DNA of 64,000 nucleotides from Psettodes erumei (Eukaryota > Chordata > Actinopteri > Pleuronectiformes > Psettodidae): positions 434,001-498,000 of the forward strand of contig JAFBJZ010000670.1 of NCBI GenBank assembly GCA_016785225.1, written 5' to 3'. Shown here in pieces: positions 12,634 to 22,687 of the stretch. The position numbers were made by a program, and so were the translations under genes. Below the pieces are notes generated by a model. That model was given only the letters and a program-made list of their open reading frames with translations, was not told where the DNA came from and did not search any database. Position 1 is the first letter of the stretch; each line of letters starts with the position of its first letter.

Positions 12634-13477
12634 GTAAGTTTCGCCCTGATAAACTTGCTTTTTCTCTCCGCTTTAAAAACTGTGTAGAAATGCAGACTGG
12701 AGCCGGGGGCCGCGATGGGAGCACGATTTGCGGATTTGTCGTATGATCGTTATTAATCCCTGCTGCTGCTGGATATCATCGCCCTGGGCTCCGCGCTTGG
12801 ATGTGTTTAAATGGCTCTTTGTTTTTGTGTTTACTAGGCCTGGACTGTAGGTGGGGAAAGGAGCACAGATCTATGGTACAACTGCATGACAAATAATGGA
12901 GGCTACCATTGCCAGCCAGCCAGCAATGAAGGTTTGTCTTGCAAAAGCACAATGAAATGCAGCTTTGTGCCTCAACCGCCTTTGGCAGCTGACGAGTATT
13001 GAATGGGTTTGGAATCACCCTCTCCATCTTTTTCTGTTTTTCCCGCCTGTCTGTCAGACTGGATCCAGGCAGTGCAAGCCCTCATGATCCTGTCCCTGCT
13101 CTTCTGCTTCTTTTCCCTCATCGCGTTCGTGTATCAGCTCTTCCGACTGGTCAAGGGCGGACGCTTCTTCTTCACCGCCATTTTCCAGATCTTGGCAAGT
13201 GAGTATGACTTCACCGCCAGCGGGTCACACCCCTGAGCACACGCGGGTGGAGCTCTGAGATCATCTGAGATTTTGCCTCAGATTCTCCTCACCTCTCCTC
13301 TCCTCTCGCCCCCGCCTAGGTTTGTTTGTGATGTGCGGGGCGATCATCTACACCGTGATGAGTCCGGACAATGACTCCGGCACACACTTTGGCTACGCCT
13401 ACGTGCTGGCCTGGGTAGCTTTCCCCCTCTGTCTCATCAGTGGCCTCATTTATATCGTGCTGAGGAAGAAAGAATGA
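12556..13477 (+). CDS. pmp22: Peripheral myelin protein 22 (complete, 4 coding exons)
   Basis: PMP22 is a four-pass membrane protein of the PMP22/EMP/claudin superfamily. It is a major constituent of compact peripheral myelin in mammals and is also found at epithelial junctions. The coding exons are 12556-12633, 12838-12931, 13058-13198 and 13320-13477, all with GT-AG introns. They join to 471 nt, or 156 residues plus TGA (human has 160). The first exon codes exactly 26 residues, as in human. Membrane segments lie at about 2-24, 64-86, 94-117 and 130-152. The superfamily signature is present: Trp28, Asp-Leu-Trp at 37-39, and Cys42 and Cys51 in loop 1. Leu16 and His12 align with human positions. 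'KGGRF' follows TM2, 'YAYVLAWVAFP' lies in TM4, and the protein ends RKKE (human RKRE). The start has A at -3. Odd points: loop 1 is shorter, and Asn41 is followed by Cys-Met, so the family's N-glycosylation sequon there is lost, while Asn122-Asp-Ser in loop 2 is a new sequon. EMP1-3 fit less well. Whether it is the 'a' or 'b' teleost copy is not resolved. Confidence 0.96.
12838..12931 (+). CDS. pmp22: pmp22 coding exon 2 (residues 27-58)
   Basis: Acceptor TTACTAG/GCC, donor GAAG/GTTTGT. It encodes most of extracellular loop 1, including Trp28, Trp39, Cys42 and Cys51. It ends one base into the Asp58 codon. Confidence 0.94.
13058..13198 (+). CDS. pmp22: pmp22 coding exon 3 (residues 58-105)
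   Basis: Acceptor CTGTCAG/ACT, donor GCAA/GTGAGT. It encodes the end of loop 1 (DWIQAVQALM), TM2, the cytoplasmic 'LVKGGRF' turn and the start of TM3. The 141 bp length agrees with the reading frame on both sides. Confidence 0.95.
13320..13477 (+). CDS. pmp22: pmp22 coding exon 4 (residues 105-156 and stop)
   Basis: Acceptor CCGCCTAG/GTT, then the frame runs to TGA at 13475-13477. It encodes the rest of TM3, loop 2 with the Asn122-Asp-Ser sequon, TM4 and the basic RKKE tail. Confidence 0.95.
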
Positions 13478-13885
13478 GAGGAGGCGCGGAGGAGCAAAGA
13501 GGAGGGGTGGTAAGGAGACCCCTCACCACAACATCGCACTGTGCCTACTGCCCACAGACCAGAGACTGACATCCCGACCACGCAACAAAAGCGCATGTGT
13601 CACTAACAATTGTAAACACAAAAAAGGAGTGATGTTCGTCGCCGCTGGGGATCTCAACGTCCTTAAAGTTCCCATCATGTGCTGAAAAATAGCACACCCT
13701 TTCCCCATGTAAAGTTTTGACTAACACTACAGATGCTTCCTGTGGTGACAGAAGAGTGTCCTCACAACGTGTTTAGAAATGTGTTGGTGACACATGGACT
13801 TTTGCTGCGCGCTGGCAACTTCCACACAAAACCACCATGTGTGACAACAACGAAAGAGTCATCCCGCCTTTCTCCAGTACAAAGA

Positions 13886-13948
13886 TGTACATAGTGTCTG
13901 TGGTTTTTAGACATATTTATAACATTTTTACATACATTTTTGTACATA
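13886..13948 (+). promoter_or_regulatory. Paired Pumilio-type elements in pmp22 3' UTR
   Basis: TGTACATA occurs at 13886-13893 and 13941-13948, each matching the UGUANAUA Pumilio consensus. Both copies sit in a shared 13-nt word (TGTACATAGTGTC), 55 nt apart start to start. Pumilio proteins bind such sites to repress or destabilise mRNAs. Binding is not shown by sequence alone. Confidence 0.55.
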
Positions 13949-14087
13949 GTGTCGTCAAGTTAACATTGTCGTGCTCCCTTTGTGATGGAGTTTGTGTCTC
14001 TCACAAATCATGCAGCTGTGCCAAAGAGATGTCGCTTCAACTGCCAGAGTATCAAGCTTTTTTTTTTTTTTTTTTTTTTTAAAGAAA

Positions 14088-14093
14088 AATAAA
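14088..14093 (+). terminator. pmp22: Poly(A) signal AATAAA, proximal, pmp22
   Basis: AATAAA is followed directly by a GT-rich and then T-rich stretch (GTTGTGTTGTGTC, T7), the usual downstream element. It would give a 3' UTR of about 0.63 kb. A T23 tract precedes it. Confidence 0.7.
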
Positions 14094-14262
14094 GTTGTGT
14101 TGTGTCTTTTTTTGAGTGTAATATGCTTCGAACAATGTGCCTTACTTAGAACGTCTGTGTTCGTCTTGAAGGAAATGAGTAAATCCTCAGATATTGAAAA
14201 AAAGGTAAGTTTTTATAAACTCATGACTTTTTCTGAATTATCATTGTATACTTGATATGCCA

Positions 14263-14268
14263 AATAAA
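14263..14268 (+). terminator. pmp22: Poly(A) signal AATAAA, middle, pmp22
   Basis: AATAAA is followed by a GTGTTTTTG stretch. It is an alternative 3' end, about 0.8 kb past the stop codon. Confidence 0.5.
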
Positions 14269-14305
14269 AACGTGTTTTTGCATTTTGTAATCTAGTTTTG
14301 AAAAA

Positions 14306-14312
14306 TGGTGCT
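14306..14312 (+). promoter_or_regulatory. miR-29 seed match (TGGTGCT) in distal pmp22 3' UTR
   Basis: TGGTGCT is the 7-mer complement of miR-29 positions 2-8. Mammalian PMP22 is a known miR-29a target. The site lies past the proximal and middle poly(A) signals, so only the longest mRNA would carry it. Confidence 0.45.
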
Positions 14313-14433
14313 TTTTTAAATCTACTATTCTTGAAATGTATAGCCTACTCTGTGTTGCAAGTGTGTTGTGTCCTGTGATTAATTTGCTTTGTACAAACCC
14401 AAGTTTCCATCTTTTTTTGTCAGTATCCTTCTA

Positions 14434-14439
14434 AATAAA
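14434..14439 (+). terminator. pmp22: Poly(A) signal AATAAA, distal, pmp22
   Basis: AATAAA in TTCTAAATAAACC is the last of three signals and would give a 3' UTR of about 0.97 kb. Confidence 0.5.
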
Positions 14440-14450
14440 CCTTTTGAAAT

Positions 14451-17400
14451 GAAATCCGCTCACTGGCAAAAAGTGCGATTGCATTATCAATTATATTATA
14501 TAATCTTGAATCTTGAGAGAATATGAACGTGATCCATGTGCAGCAAGTATGCTTTTTGCTTTTTTTACTTTTATACGTAAAGTTTTTGTACAATTTAAAC
14601 TTTGAACTTGATATTTCTTGTGCAGTGGTCTTACTCTGAACCCACTCTGGCTGTGTTATTGAAGATAGTATGTAAGGACTAATGATAAAATTATGAAACG
14701 ATGAGCGTTAGTCACGCACTTGTAGTAGCAAAATTGGACCACATGGTGGAGCCACAACACAAATCACGGCCCAAATCAGTCACCTGAAAGGGGAACGCAT
14801 AGATGTTGGTGAAAAACTAAATACCTGTGAGTAATATAGCAAGATAAATATGTTGAGTACATAGGCATATTACGCTATCTTGTATAAATGCAGTATGGTA
14901 AGTTGTCTTAGTGAGGGAACGCCTCACTACCTAGAAAAACCTTTCTAAAGGGTTTCTAAGTAAAATCGCAAGAAATCAAAAATGTCTTTCATTTTTGGCA
15001 AATGCATACAACTGCTGATTCCCCTGGGACACATTCTGGTGACCCACAGGTCTGCATGTTATGCTTTAAAGCAGCTCAGCCAATGCTCGTGAGAATAAGT
15101 AAAATATCTTGAGGATCTCATTCCTCATAGTTCCACTAGGTGGCGACAGCAACACACTTTTGTCTTCTGTTGACAACTATCAACACCACAATACCTTTTT
15201 GTTTTTTGTTTTTTGTTTGGGGGGGGGGGTTAAAATGGTGTCAGAAAGTAACCAAAATCTGTATCGAATGCTATTTGAGACGTATGGTGCAGAACACACA
15301 GACGTTTCTCCCACACCACGCAGCCAGCTCCGCTCCCCGTTTAAGGCATATACAATGCAGGCGTAACATGACACTAATCTTCTCTCATGCTCCCCCTCAG
15401 AAGTCGACACCACAGTGGATTATTGAAATAGGATTCTGCCTTTGATCAAAAGAAGTTTATAGACAATTTATACTCCACATCTGAAACAAAGTTTACGGCT
15501 GCCAGCGCTCCAACGTACAAAACTGCAACAAAAATGACTTAACTCTATGGCATCCATTGAAGCCAAATTAAATATGCTCAGTCCATGATATGTATATACT
15601 CTACATACACAAAAATATTTCACATGGATCCCACCTGAAGTGAAATTCAGGTGCACAAATTTCCTTCTAATTGTTGTTCAACCTTTAGGAACATGATGAT
15701 CAGATGGGGAACGGCTGAATTGGGGTTTTTTTTAACTTTAATACTGCTCTCAAATGTTCATGCCTGCTCCGCTTTTATTTCGACACGACAGGAATCCGAG
15801 TATCTTCACGCTTCAGACAGTTTCACCGATAACATCAGCAGCCATGGAGGATAAACACTACCATTTTTTCTCCACCTTGACACCTACAAGACACCGAGGC
15901 ACATGCTACCCAATGCCATCTGTGCGCACACGTGGACACGTGGTGCACGATTTGCTGGCAAACAGACATCACATGCACACAAACATGAGTCACATCCTAC
16001 GCAACCCGTGTGCACTTTGCGGAGCAGCTCGTCATGGCGGCGGAACGCGCAGGCGGAGGATGAGGATGGGCCGCTCTCAGGTTTGTTGGTCGAAAGAACT
16101 CTTCCAAACTTCATCAGTTCCTCCACACGGAGGAGAGGCTGGTTAATGCTGTGGCGGTTAAAAACAAAGTCCCTGGGTATACAGATAACATATTGGGGAT
16201 GTCAAGAAAACTCCGGAGGCCTATAATGGCCTCACAGCTCCATTTCAAACGTAGTTAACCTTAAGGGTTATTTATCACTGGGAGGGTCACTGGGGGGCAC
16301 TGGTATTTACTGCAGGACATGCAGGATGGGGGAGAGGGGACTGAGGGGAGGCCACCCTCATCACCATCCACCGGGTAATTACTGCGGCGGTTGTGTGCAT
16401 ACATCAACACTGCTCGACTTGATAAAGTTGCCGAAGCAGATCAAGATAAGGATGTTTCACCGACATCTGACTTTCCTTAGTGTTAAAGTGCTGCAAAACA
16501 ACAGCCGAGGACATTTGCGTGGAGGCAGCCAAGTGCTCTCTTGGTACGATGGGAACACACCAGGATCATTTCCATAAGCTACACGGTGAGGAATTCCTCT
16601 GGAGAGGCAGTAATGGTCGTGAAGCAGCGCATTCAATGGACTGCAGCCAACTGATGGGTCCCTGAATGGGACATGTGAGGACTTCAGAGGAAGCTGCAGT
16701 CCTCCTCTCCTCTTTCTCTTTAGATTTGTTGCCTTTTTTGTGCGGGGTGTCTGTCTCCCGGAACGAACTCTGGAGCCTTCAGATGTGGCTAAATGACAGA
16801 GAAAATGGGCAAGCCCCGTTTATTCAGAGCTGATTTCATCAGGCCCATAAATCTCGGAGAAATCAAAGCCCCATCCTGTGCCCACCCCTCTCCTCCCTCT
16901 TTGTCTTGCTAATACACATTAGAGTGCGGCTGGCTGCCCACTTTGACGGCAACCCGGACAGGATCTGGGCAAAGTTGCAGATGTGGAACCTGGAGGCACC
17001 TTTGACCCATGACTCCTGCCGTTAAATCCTGCCACTGGCGTCCTCCGTCCTCAGACCTCTGTCTTCCCCCAGCTCCATTTCCTGCCTAAAACTTGCAGGG
17101 AGACAGGGAAAAAAAAAATACAACGATCACAATAATAGTTGTTTTGCTACTTCTTCCAGAAAAATTCCTCCGCGTAAAACCCCACAAAGAACAGAGAGCA
17201 GGGCGTGGATATGAAACAATTTTCTCCAACAGTGAGCTGTCAGGAGCAACAGAGCAAAACAGCATGTGGAGTGGGGGGTTAAAAAAAATCCTTTTTAGTC
17301 AGGGTTTAGATTAAAATTCTTTAAAAAACCTGCATCACAATGCGTATTAAGTCACACTGAGTGACCCTGGATAATATTTGAGTCTGAACAAGCTCCAGTA

Positions 17401-17589
17401 ACTTGAGACTTAATTGAAACACATCGTCGTCAATAATTTACCGCCAGCAGCGGGATACAAGCAGTCATAATAATTAAGTAGGAAGACAGGTGGGTGCATG
17501 GGGCGGGCAATTATTCACCGCTATATGTATATATGTATATATGTATGTGTATATAAATATATATAGTTCAGTGTCTCAAAATGTTGTTT

Positions 17590-17590
<1 letters not shown>
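14451..17590. other. Intergenic DNA downstream of pmp22
   Basis: No exon is recognised. Contents include a CTCF-like word at 15133-15146, a G10 run near 15220-15230, and AT-rich DNA. Overlapping short frames at 15.7-16.2 kb (up to 130 codons) are present on both strands and lack family features. Confidence 0.5.
15133..15146 (+). promoter_or_regulatory. CTCF-like motif
   Basis: CCACTAGGTGGCGA fits the 14-position core consensus CCASYAGRKGGCRS at all but the last base. It lies 0.7 kb past the distal pmp22 poly(A) signal. Words of this kind also occur inside dispersed fish repeats, so function is uncertain. Confidence 0.4.

Positions 17591-17591
<1 letters not shown>

Positions 17592-17629
<38 letters not shown>
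17592..17629. repeat. (CA)n microsatellite next to a TATATG-rich block
   Basis: A (CA)19 tract. It is preceded at about 17521-17566 by a degenerate TATATG/TATA repeat. Confidence 0.95.
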
Positions 17630-17631
<2 letters not shown>

Positions 17632-18805
17632 TATACATCCACATAAGTACACAAACTCAAACACCGTGTGGCCAATAGCCAGCAACAAGGGGTTTCCACG
17701 CTGGTGTGACGAGGCTGCCGAGGCGAACATTTCTCCTTTAATTATCCGACAGCGAGTCAGAGAACGTCCTGCCACTCTCCGGTGTTTCAGGCCTGAGCAG
17801 AGCTCCTCCAAATTAGAGAGCGGCGCGGCAGTGCTGGGATGCCTCGCCGTGGGGAAACGTGGAGCGGCGGTTACGCGGCTGCCGATCCATTTACGGGCTT
17901 CAAATACGCTCCCCACATTTGAGATGAAGTTGGAAATATGCAGCTAATTTGAGAGAACTTGTGAGAGCTTGCACATGCAGGCAACGCGGGGGGATAATTA
18001 CACACAGTGGCACAAAAATGATTGGGAGACATTACACGGCTGAGAGATTCTCTTCTCTTCACGCACAAATATCTCCCCCAAAATGGGATATTAACTGCGT
18101 TGGATTTTTGGGTGGTGGGTATGAAAATGTGTCTTTGCTATGACATAAGTAGCCTCTTATTAAATGCCAGAGCAACTGCCGGATGGTTCTGAGGAAAGAG
18201 GATTCAGGGGGTGACGGCCCGGAATTAGTGTCTTCACGTGTTCAACTGCTTCTGCTGCACATGGCATGGATCTTTCCGTGTAAAAATCAAACAAATACAT
18301 AAAAGCAAACTCAAAGTAAAACACTTTGGCAAACATTGCACAGTGAAGGACACTGGAATCTTGTGAATATTTACAAATTGGCCGTGTTCTTTGCTCTTTT
18401 ATTGGTTTTCCCGAGATGGATAGGCACACAGATTGATTGCTCGCCCTAACCCTGAGTGGTGGATGCGATATCTGCTGGCAGATCAAATGAAGGATGGCGG
18501 TTGTGGCCTAAATCGTGGGGTCAGATTGAAGTAGCTGTGTTATTTCAACCCCCCTGACCCTGGCCGGCGGCCCTGGTCTCCCTGGCGGATTTTAGGGTAG
18601 ATGGGGAGTTGAAACGGGCCGTGCTGGAAGTGTTTGGAGTGGGCGTCTTTGTTTGTTTTCCCAGCCTGGACGCCCCTCTTTAGTGACTGATGATCAGAGT
18701 CTTGGTGGCTGCTCAGGTCTGGAATAAGGAAAGCTAGAATTACACCCTTAGCAAACACTCCGCTGCACGGACTATACAAGAAAGGCTGCTGAGATTGTTG
18801 CTTAG

Positions 18806-18806
<1 letters not shown>

Positions 18807-18843
<37 letters not shown>
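18807..18843. repeat. (CA)n microsatellite
   Basis: About 18 uninterrupted CA units. Confidence 0.95.
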
Positions 18844-18847
<4 letters not shown>

Positions 18848-21800
18848 TATCTGCTCAAACAAATCCATCTACCTGGATCAGGGGCCCCTCCGACGGGTCA
18901 CCTCCTGAGCAGTAAAATCCCACGGATCGCCTGCATCCTCAGACTGGACGCTAACAAACACCCCTGGGTCGCCACAAGCCGGGTTAATTTTCGATCGTTT
19001 CATCCTCATGTGATGTCGCCTGAAAAATTGTCCGAGGCCGAAATACAGCTGCAAGAGGACACCGCCGCTGAAGCTGTGCCTGCAGCTGCAAACTCATCAA
19101 ACAGCAATGTCCACTTATGGTATTAAGACCACCCCCTGAGCTATGAGCTTTGTTATTGTCTGCTTCAAGTGCCTCTGTGTGTTTTGAACCACTCAAAGTG
19201 GTTGACAATGACTGTGTACAGGTATTTAAAAATGTTTAGAGAGCACATGTCTTAACTCACTATCTCACTCTCAGTTGGACCCTAATACACCTTTTTTTTT
19301 TTTTTTTTTTATAAAGATCTAAAAAGGAGCAAAGTGAAGACTTCGCACCTGCAAATTTAAGTCTGGGAATGTATGAGTAAGAATTAACAATTCGGTTCTG
19401 AGTGGTGAAGTGACAGGAACTTGACAATGTAAGCAGCTCCAAGGCCAGAAAACCCTTTTAAAGCGGCTGGCACGGACCTGTAAATACTAAAGCAACGCCA
19501 GTTGTAAGCAGCCAGTCTAAACCTTGTTATCCCATCGTTAACCCTGTCAGCGAGAATATTCAGGCGGAAAGGAGAAAGACAGGGTGGAACGATGAGAAAT
19601 GGCTGCTCAGAGGACAGATCCCAGGTCCAGACGGGGTTAATAGTTTCCCCCAAACGTCCTCATAGTGCAAATATTGACAGTGACTCCACCGTCTCATCTG
19701 ACAACCCGGTCCGCATCTGGTCACGTTACCCCTCCAGACCAAAGAGCCCAAACAGCTGCTCTGTGATCCTTTAACTTCTACCCTGAGCAAATCCAGACCA
19801 GCCCGGACATTCTACACCAACCTGTATTGCTAATGATTCCTGCCCACAGCAGAGCTGGGCGTCTTGCGCGTGAGTGAACGTTTTCGTGCGAGCTCACGCG
19901 AAATATAAGATCTAAACAATGACATCCGGGGCGATTGTGTGACTAAATCCATCTCACATTCTACAACAATTAGAATCTGTCACTAAAGTCGTTAAACGTT
20001 AAAGTCAGTTTACGAGCCGCCACCGGTTTTCGAAACTCTTTGGAGACACGTTGTTGAAAACCACGGCTTTGCCCTGGAGAATTTTTTTTGTCAATTTTCT
20101 GCTTCCTTAGAAAAACAGCCCATTTCCTATTATGCAGCCCGTGTCAAAATAACAGTTTAACAGCCGTGTTAATTCCGATGTGCCTCTAAGTGCCTCTTGT
20201 CCAATTCCTCATTGCTGGTGTCAGGCAGGGGAAACTGCCCTCAGGCCCACACAAGGCTGTGAACCCTGGAAACGGGATTTTGGAAAAGTCTGAACTGGTG
20301 AGTGAATTGTGGTTAAGCGAGAAAACACTTAAACACGTCAGGAGAAACACGCCTCCCCCCAGAAAACCAGGCGCACCCTCCACGCAGCTGGCACGTACCT
20401 CATATCTGGTATCCCGCTGGCTACGGGAGCATGGCTTCAGTAAAATCTTTGTGCATAAACAGCTACTGTTTATTAAAGAATCAAAATGTGGGGATAGAAA
20501 TTGGCCAGATGAAATTCATACAATCTAAAGAGCAAGAAAAAAATTGTTCTTCAGAAAGTTAAGATTTCCAAAAGGTCTATCCTCAGGTATCTCATGATGC
20601 CTCAAGCGGCCTCAAACAATGGCGACCATCATTAGCCTAATCATAAAGAGATCTGGACTAATGAGCCAGCTAAGCTCCCGACCTCTGAGCTTCTGATTGG
20701 CCAGCGAAGCTAAGCCTGGTGACTCGAATCACCTCCACCACACCACAGCTCCATGGACAAATGTTTCCTGTTTTTGGTACAAAAGTCCTGCATTTAGGAC
20801 AGGCATATGCACAGTTTTACGCAGCTTTGTGTTGCATGCTACCCCATCATTTTCTTTAATGTGCTGCTACTATCCACATTTTAAGCTCTCAGTGTGTTTT
20901 AGGCATTTTCTTCACATGCAGACGGTACATGGCATCCTTTGTTTAACCATTGTCACTTAAAGCATTAATCCATCTGCTGATAAAGATAACATAAGTGCAG
21001 AGGGTGAGAAAAAATGTTTGACATGGAGTCAGAAATAGCTCCAGTCGACATCCTACTGACTCTTTGACAGAAGTAACAAGTGCTTGTGCAGCGCCGCCGG
21101 TACCACGGGTGTGCGTGTGCAGGGTAACGAGACTTTTCCATCTGTGGCTGTCGAGGTGTCGAGGAGCCTTTGATAGCTCCGAAGTTCACGCCATGTTCGT
21201 TTTTGTCGAGTTGCCCCCCCCCGCGCCGCCACAGTTCCACTTTGACAAACGACCAGTGGCGGAGCATGCACCAGCACTAAACTTCTGGGTAATAAAAAGC
21301 AGGATTCATGGTAGGAAGCTCCAGCTTAGCAAGCGGTGAGAGGAGCATTTGTTCGCCATAAGGCTCGGGGTGAGGCACGGCGGTCAAGTACTGACTTGAC
21401 GGGTCGTCAGAGCCGTGCTTCTTCACAGGGAAGCACACAACAACTGGTGAGCGGTACATAAATCATCGCGGGTCATGTTACTCGCATCGCTCGGTTCAAA
21501 CTCTTTTAAAACTGATGTGTCGCACAGCAGCAAAACATACAGATGGGACTGCACTTTATGTCCCACATTCATTTCTCTTCCCTGTATTTAGCATGGGTAC
21601 AACAACCAGTGTGGCCAAAAAAGTCGACCCTCAGCTAAGATAAACATGTCGAGGTAAACACTGGTGGAGGTAAACAGGCCTTTGGACACGACTCGTTAGC
21701 CTTTTAAATTTAACCTTTAGTGTAACCGCAACGAATGCAAGCTGCAACGGTCTCATAAAGCCTTCTGTAAATGTTTGTCATCACCTTCCCATTAGAAACA

Positions 21801-22626
21801 CGCCAGCCTTCCATGTAAACACAAGCGCTCGAAGCCAGCACCGGCTTTGTTTTCATGCCTGGCGTTCGCGGACGCTGCCCGGCCAGATGGCCGCACCGCA
21901 GCCGCCTCACGTGAAGCCTGTGAGCGTTCCCAGGTCTGACACAACCGCTGCTAAAGACGAGTGGTGAGCGGCGCTGACCGACCCCGATGGTTGTGGCTCA
22001 CCAAAGTCTGTCTGATCTCGGGGCAGCCTGCCAGGAAAACACTGAGGCGGGGTGTCTCGGCGTTCCCGTCGTGGGTTTGCAGGAGGTTGAGTCTTGACAC
22101 TCAAAAGACGTGGCGACGTAGTGCTGCAAAAATGTCCACCTCGTTGAGAATCTGACATAGATTATTATGTTTGCATGTTCCATCTTAACCCCTAAAAGAC
22201 AAAGTACTACAGGAGAAAGAAGACACTAAAAAAAAAAAAAAAAAAACTACATATAGATGAAATAAAAAAATAGGGCTATTAACTCTCATAGGAAGTACTG
22301 TTACAATTTGTACAGCTTCCAACGAAAGTATATTGCAGGAATTCCAAATTCACACACCATAAAATTTCGGACATGATGTACTGTGTGAACCCCCGGCTGC
22401 TGCTGGACTTGGATGTGTTTTAGCCACTGGAAGTAGCAACGAGTAACAAAAAGACGGTGGCAGCGCATCCATGTCAGCTATTGTGCTTGCCTTCGGTTTA
22501 AATTAAGAAACTGTTGTGCACTTGCTTCCCATCTCGAGGAGCTTTTTGAAAGATTAATTGCTTCAGACTAGGCCCTTGAAATGCAGGCCTGATACTGAGC
22601 TTTATTTTCGTCTGCTTGCGATTTGA

Positions 22627-22687
22627 AGGAGGAGAGGAGAGGAGAGAGGGAGCAGAGGAAAAGAGAAGAGAGAGAGGGTGAAAGCTT
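22627..22687 (+). repeat. Homopurine (GA-rich) tract
   Basis: About 60 nt of almost pure A/G on the plus strand, with only a few pyrimidine interruptions. Long purine-pyrimidine tracts can form intramolecular triplexes. Confidence 0.8.

Larger units (their letters stand above)
13478..14450 (+). other. pmp22: pmp22 3' untranslated region
   Basis: AT-rich DNA follows the pmp22 stop codon up to the last good poly(A) signal at 14434. It carries two TGTACATA elements (13886 and 13941), a T23 tract (14058-14080), three AATAAA signals and a TGGTGCT miR-29 seed match (14306). Open frames here are short and unconvincing. The exact 3' end depends on which poly(A) signal is used. Confidence 0.75.
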
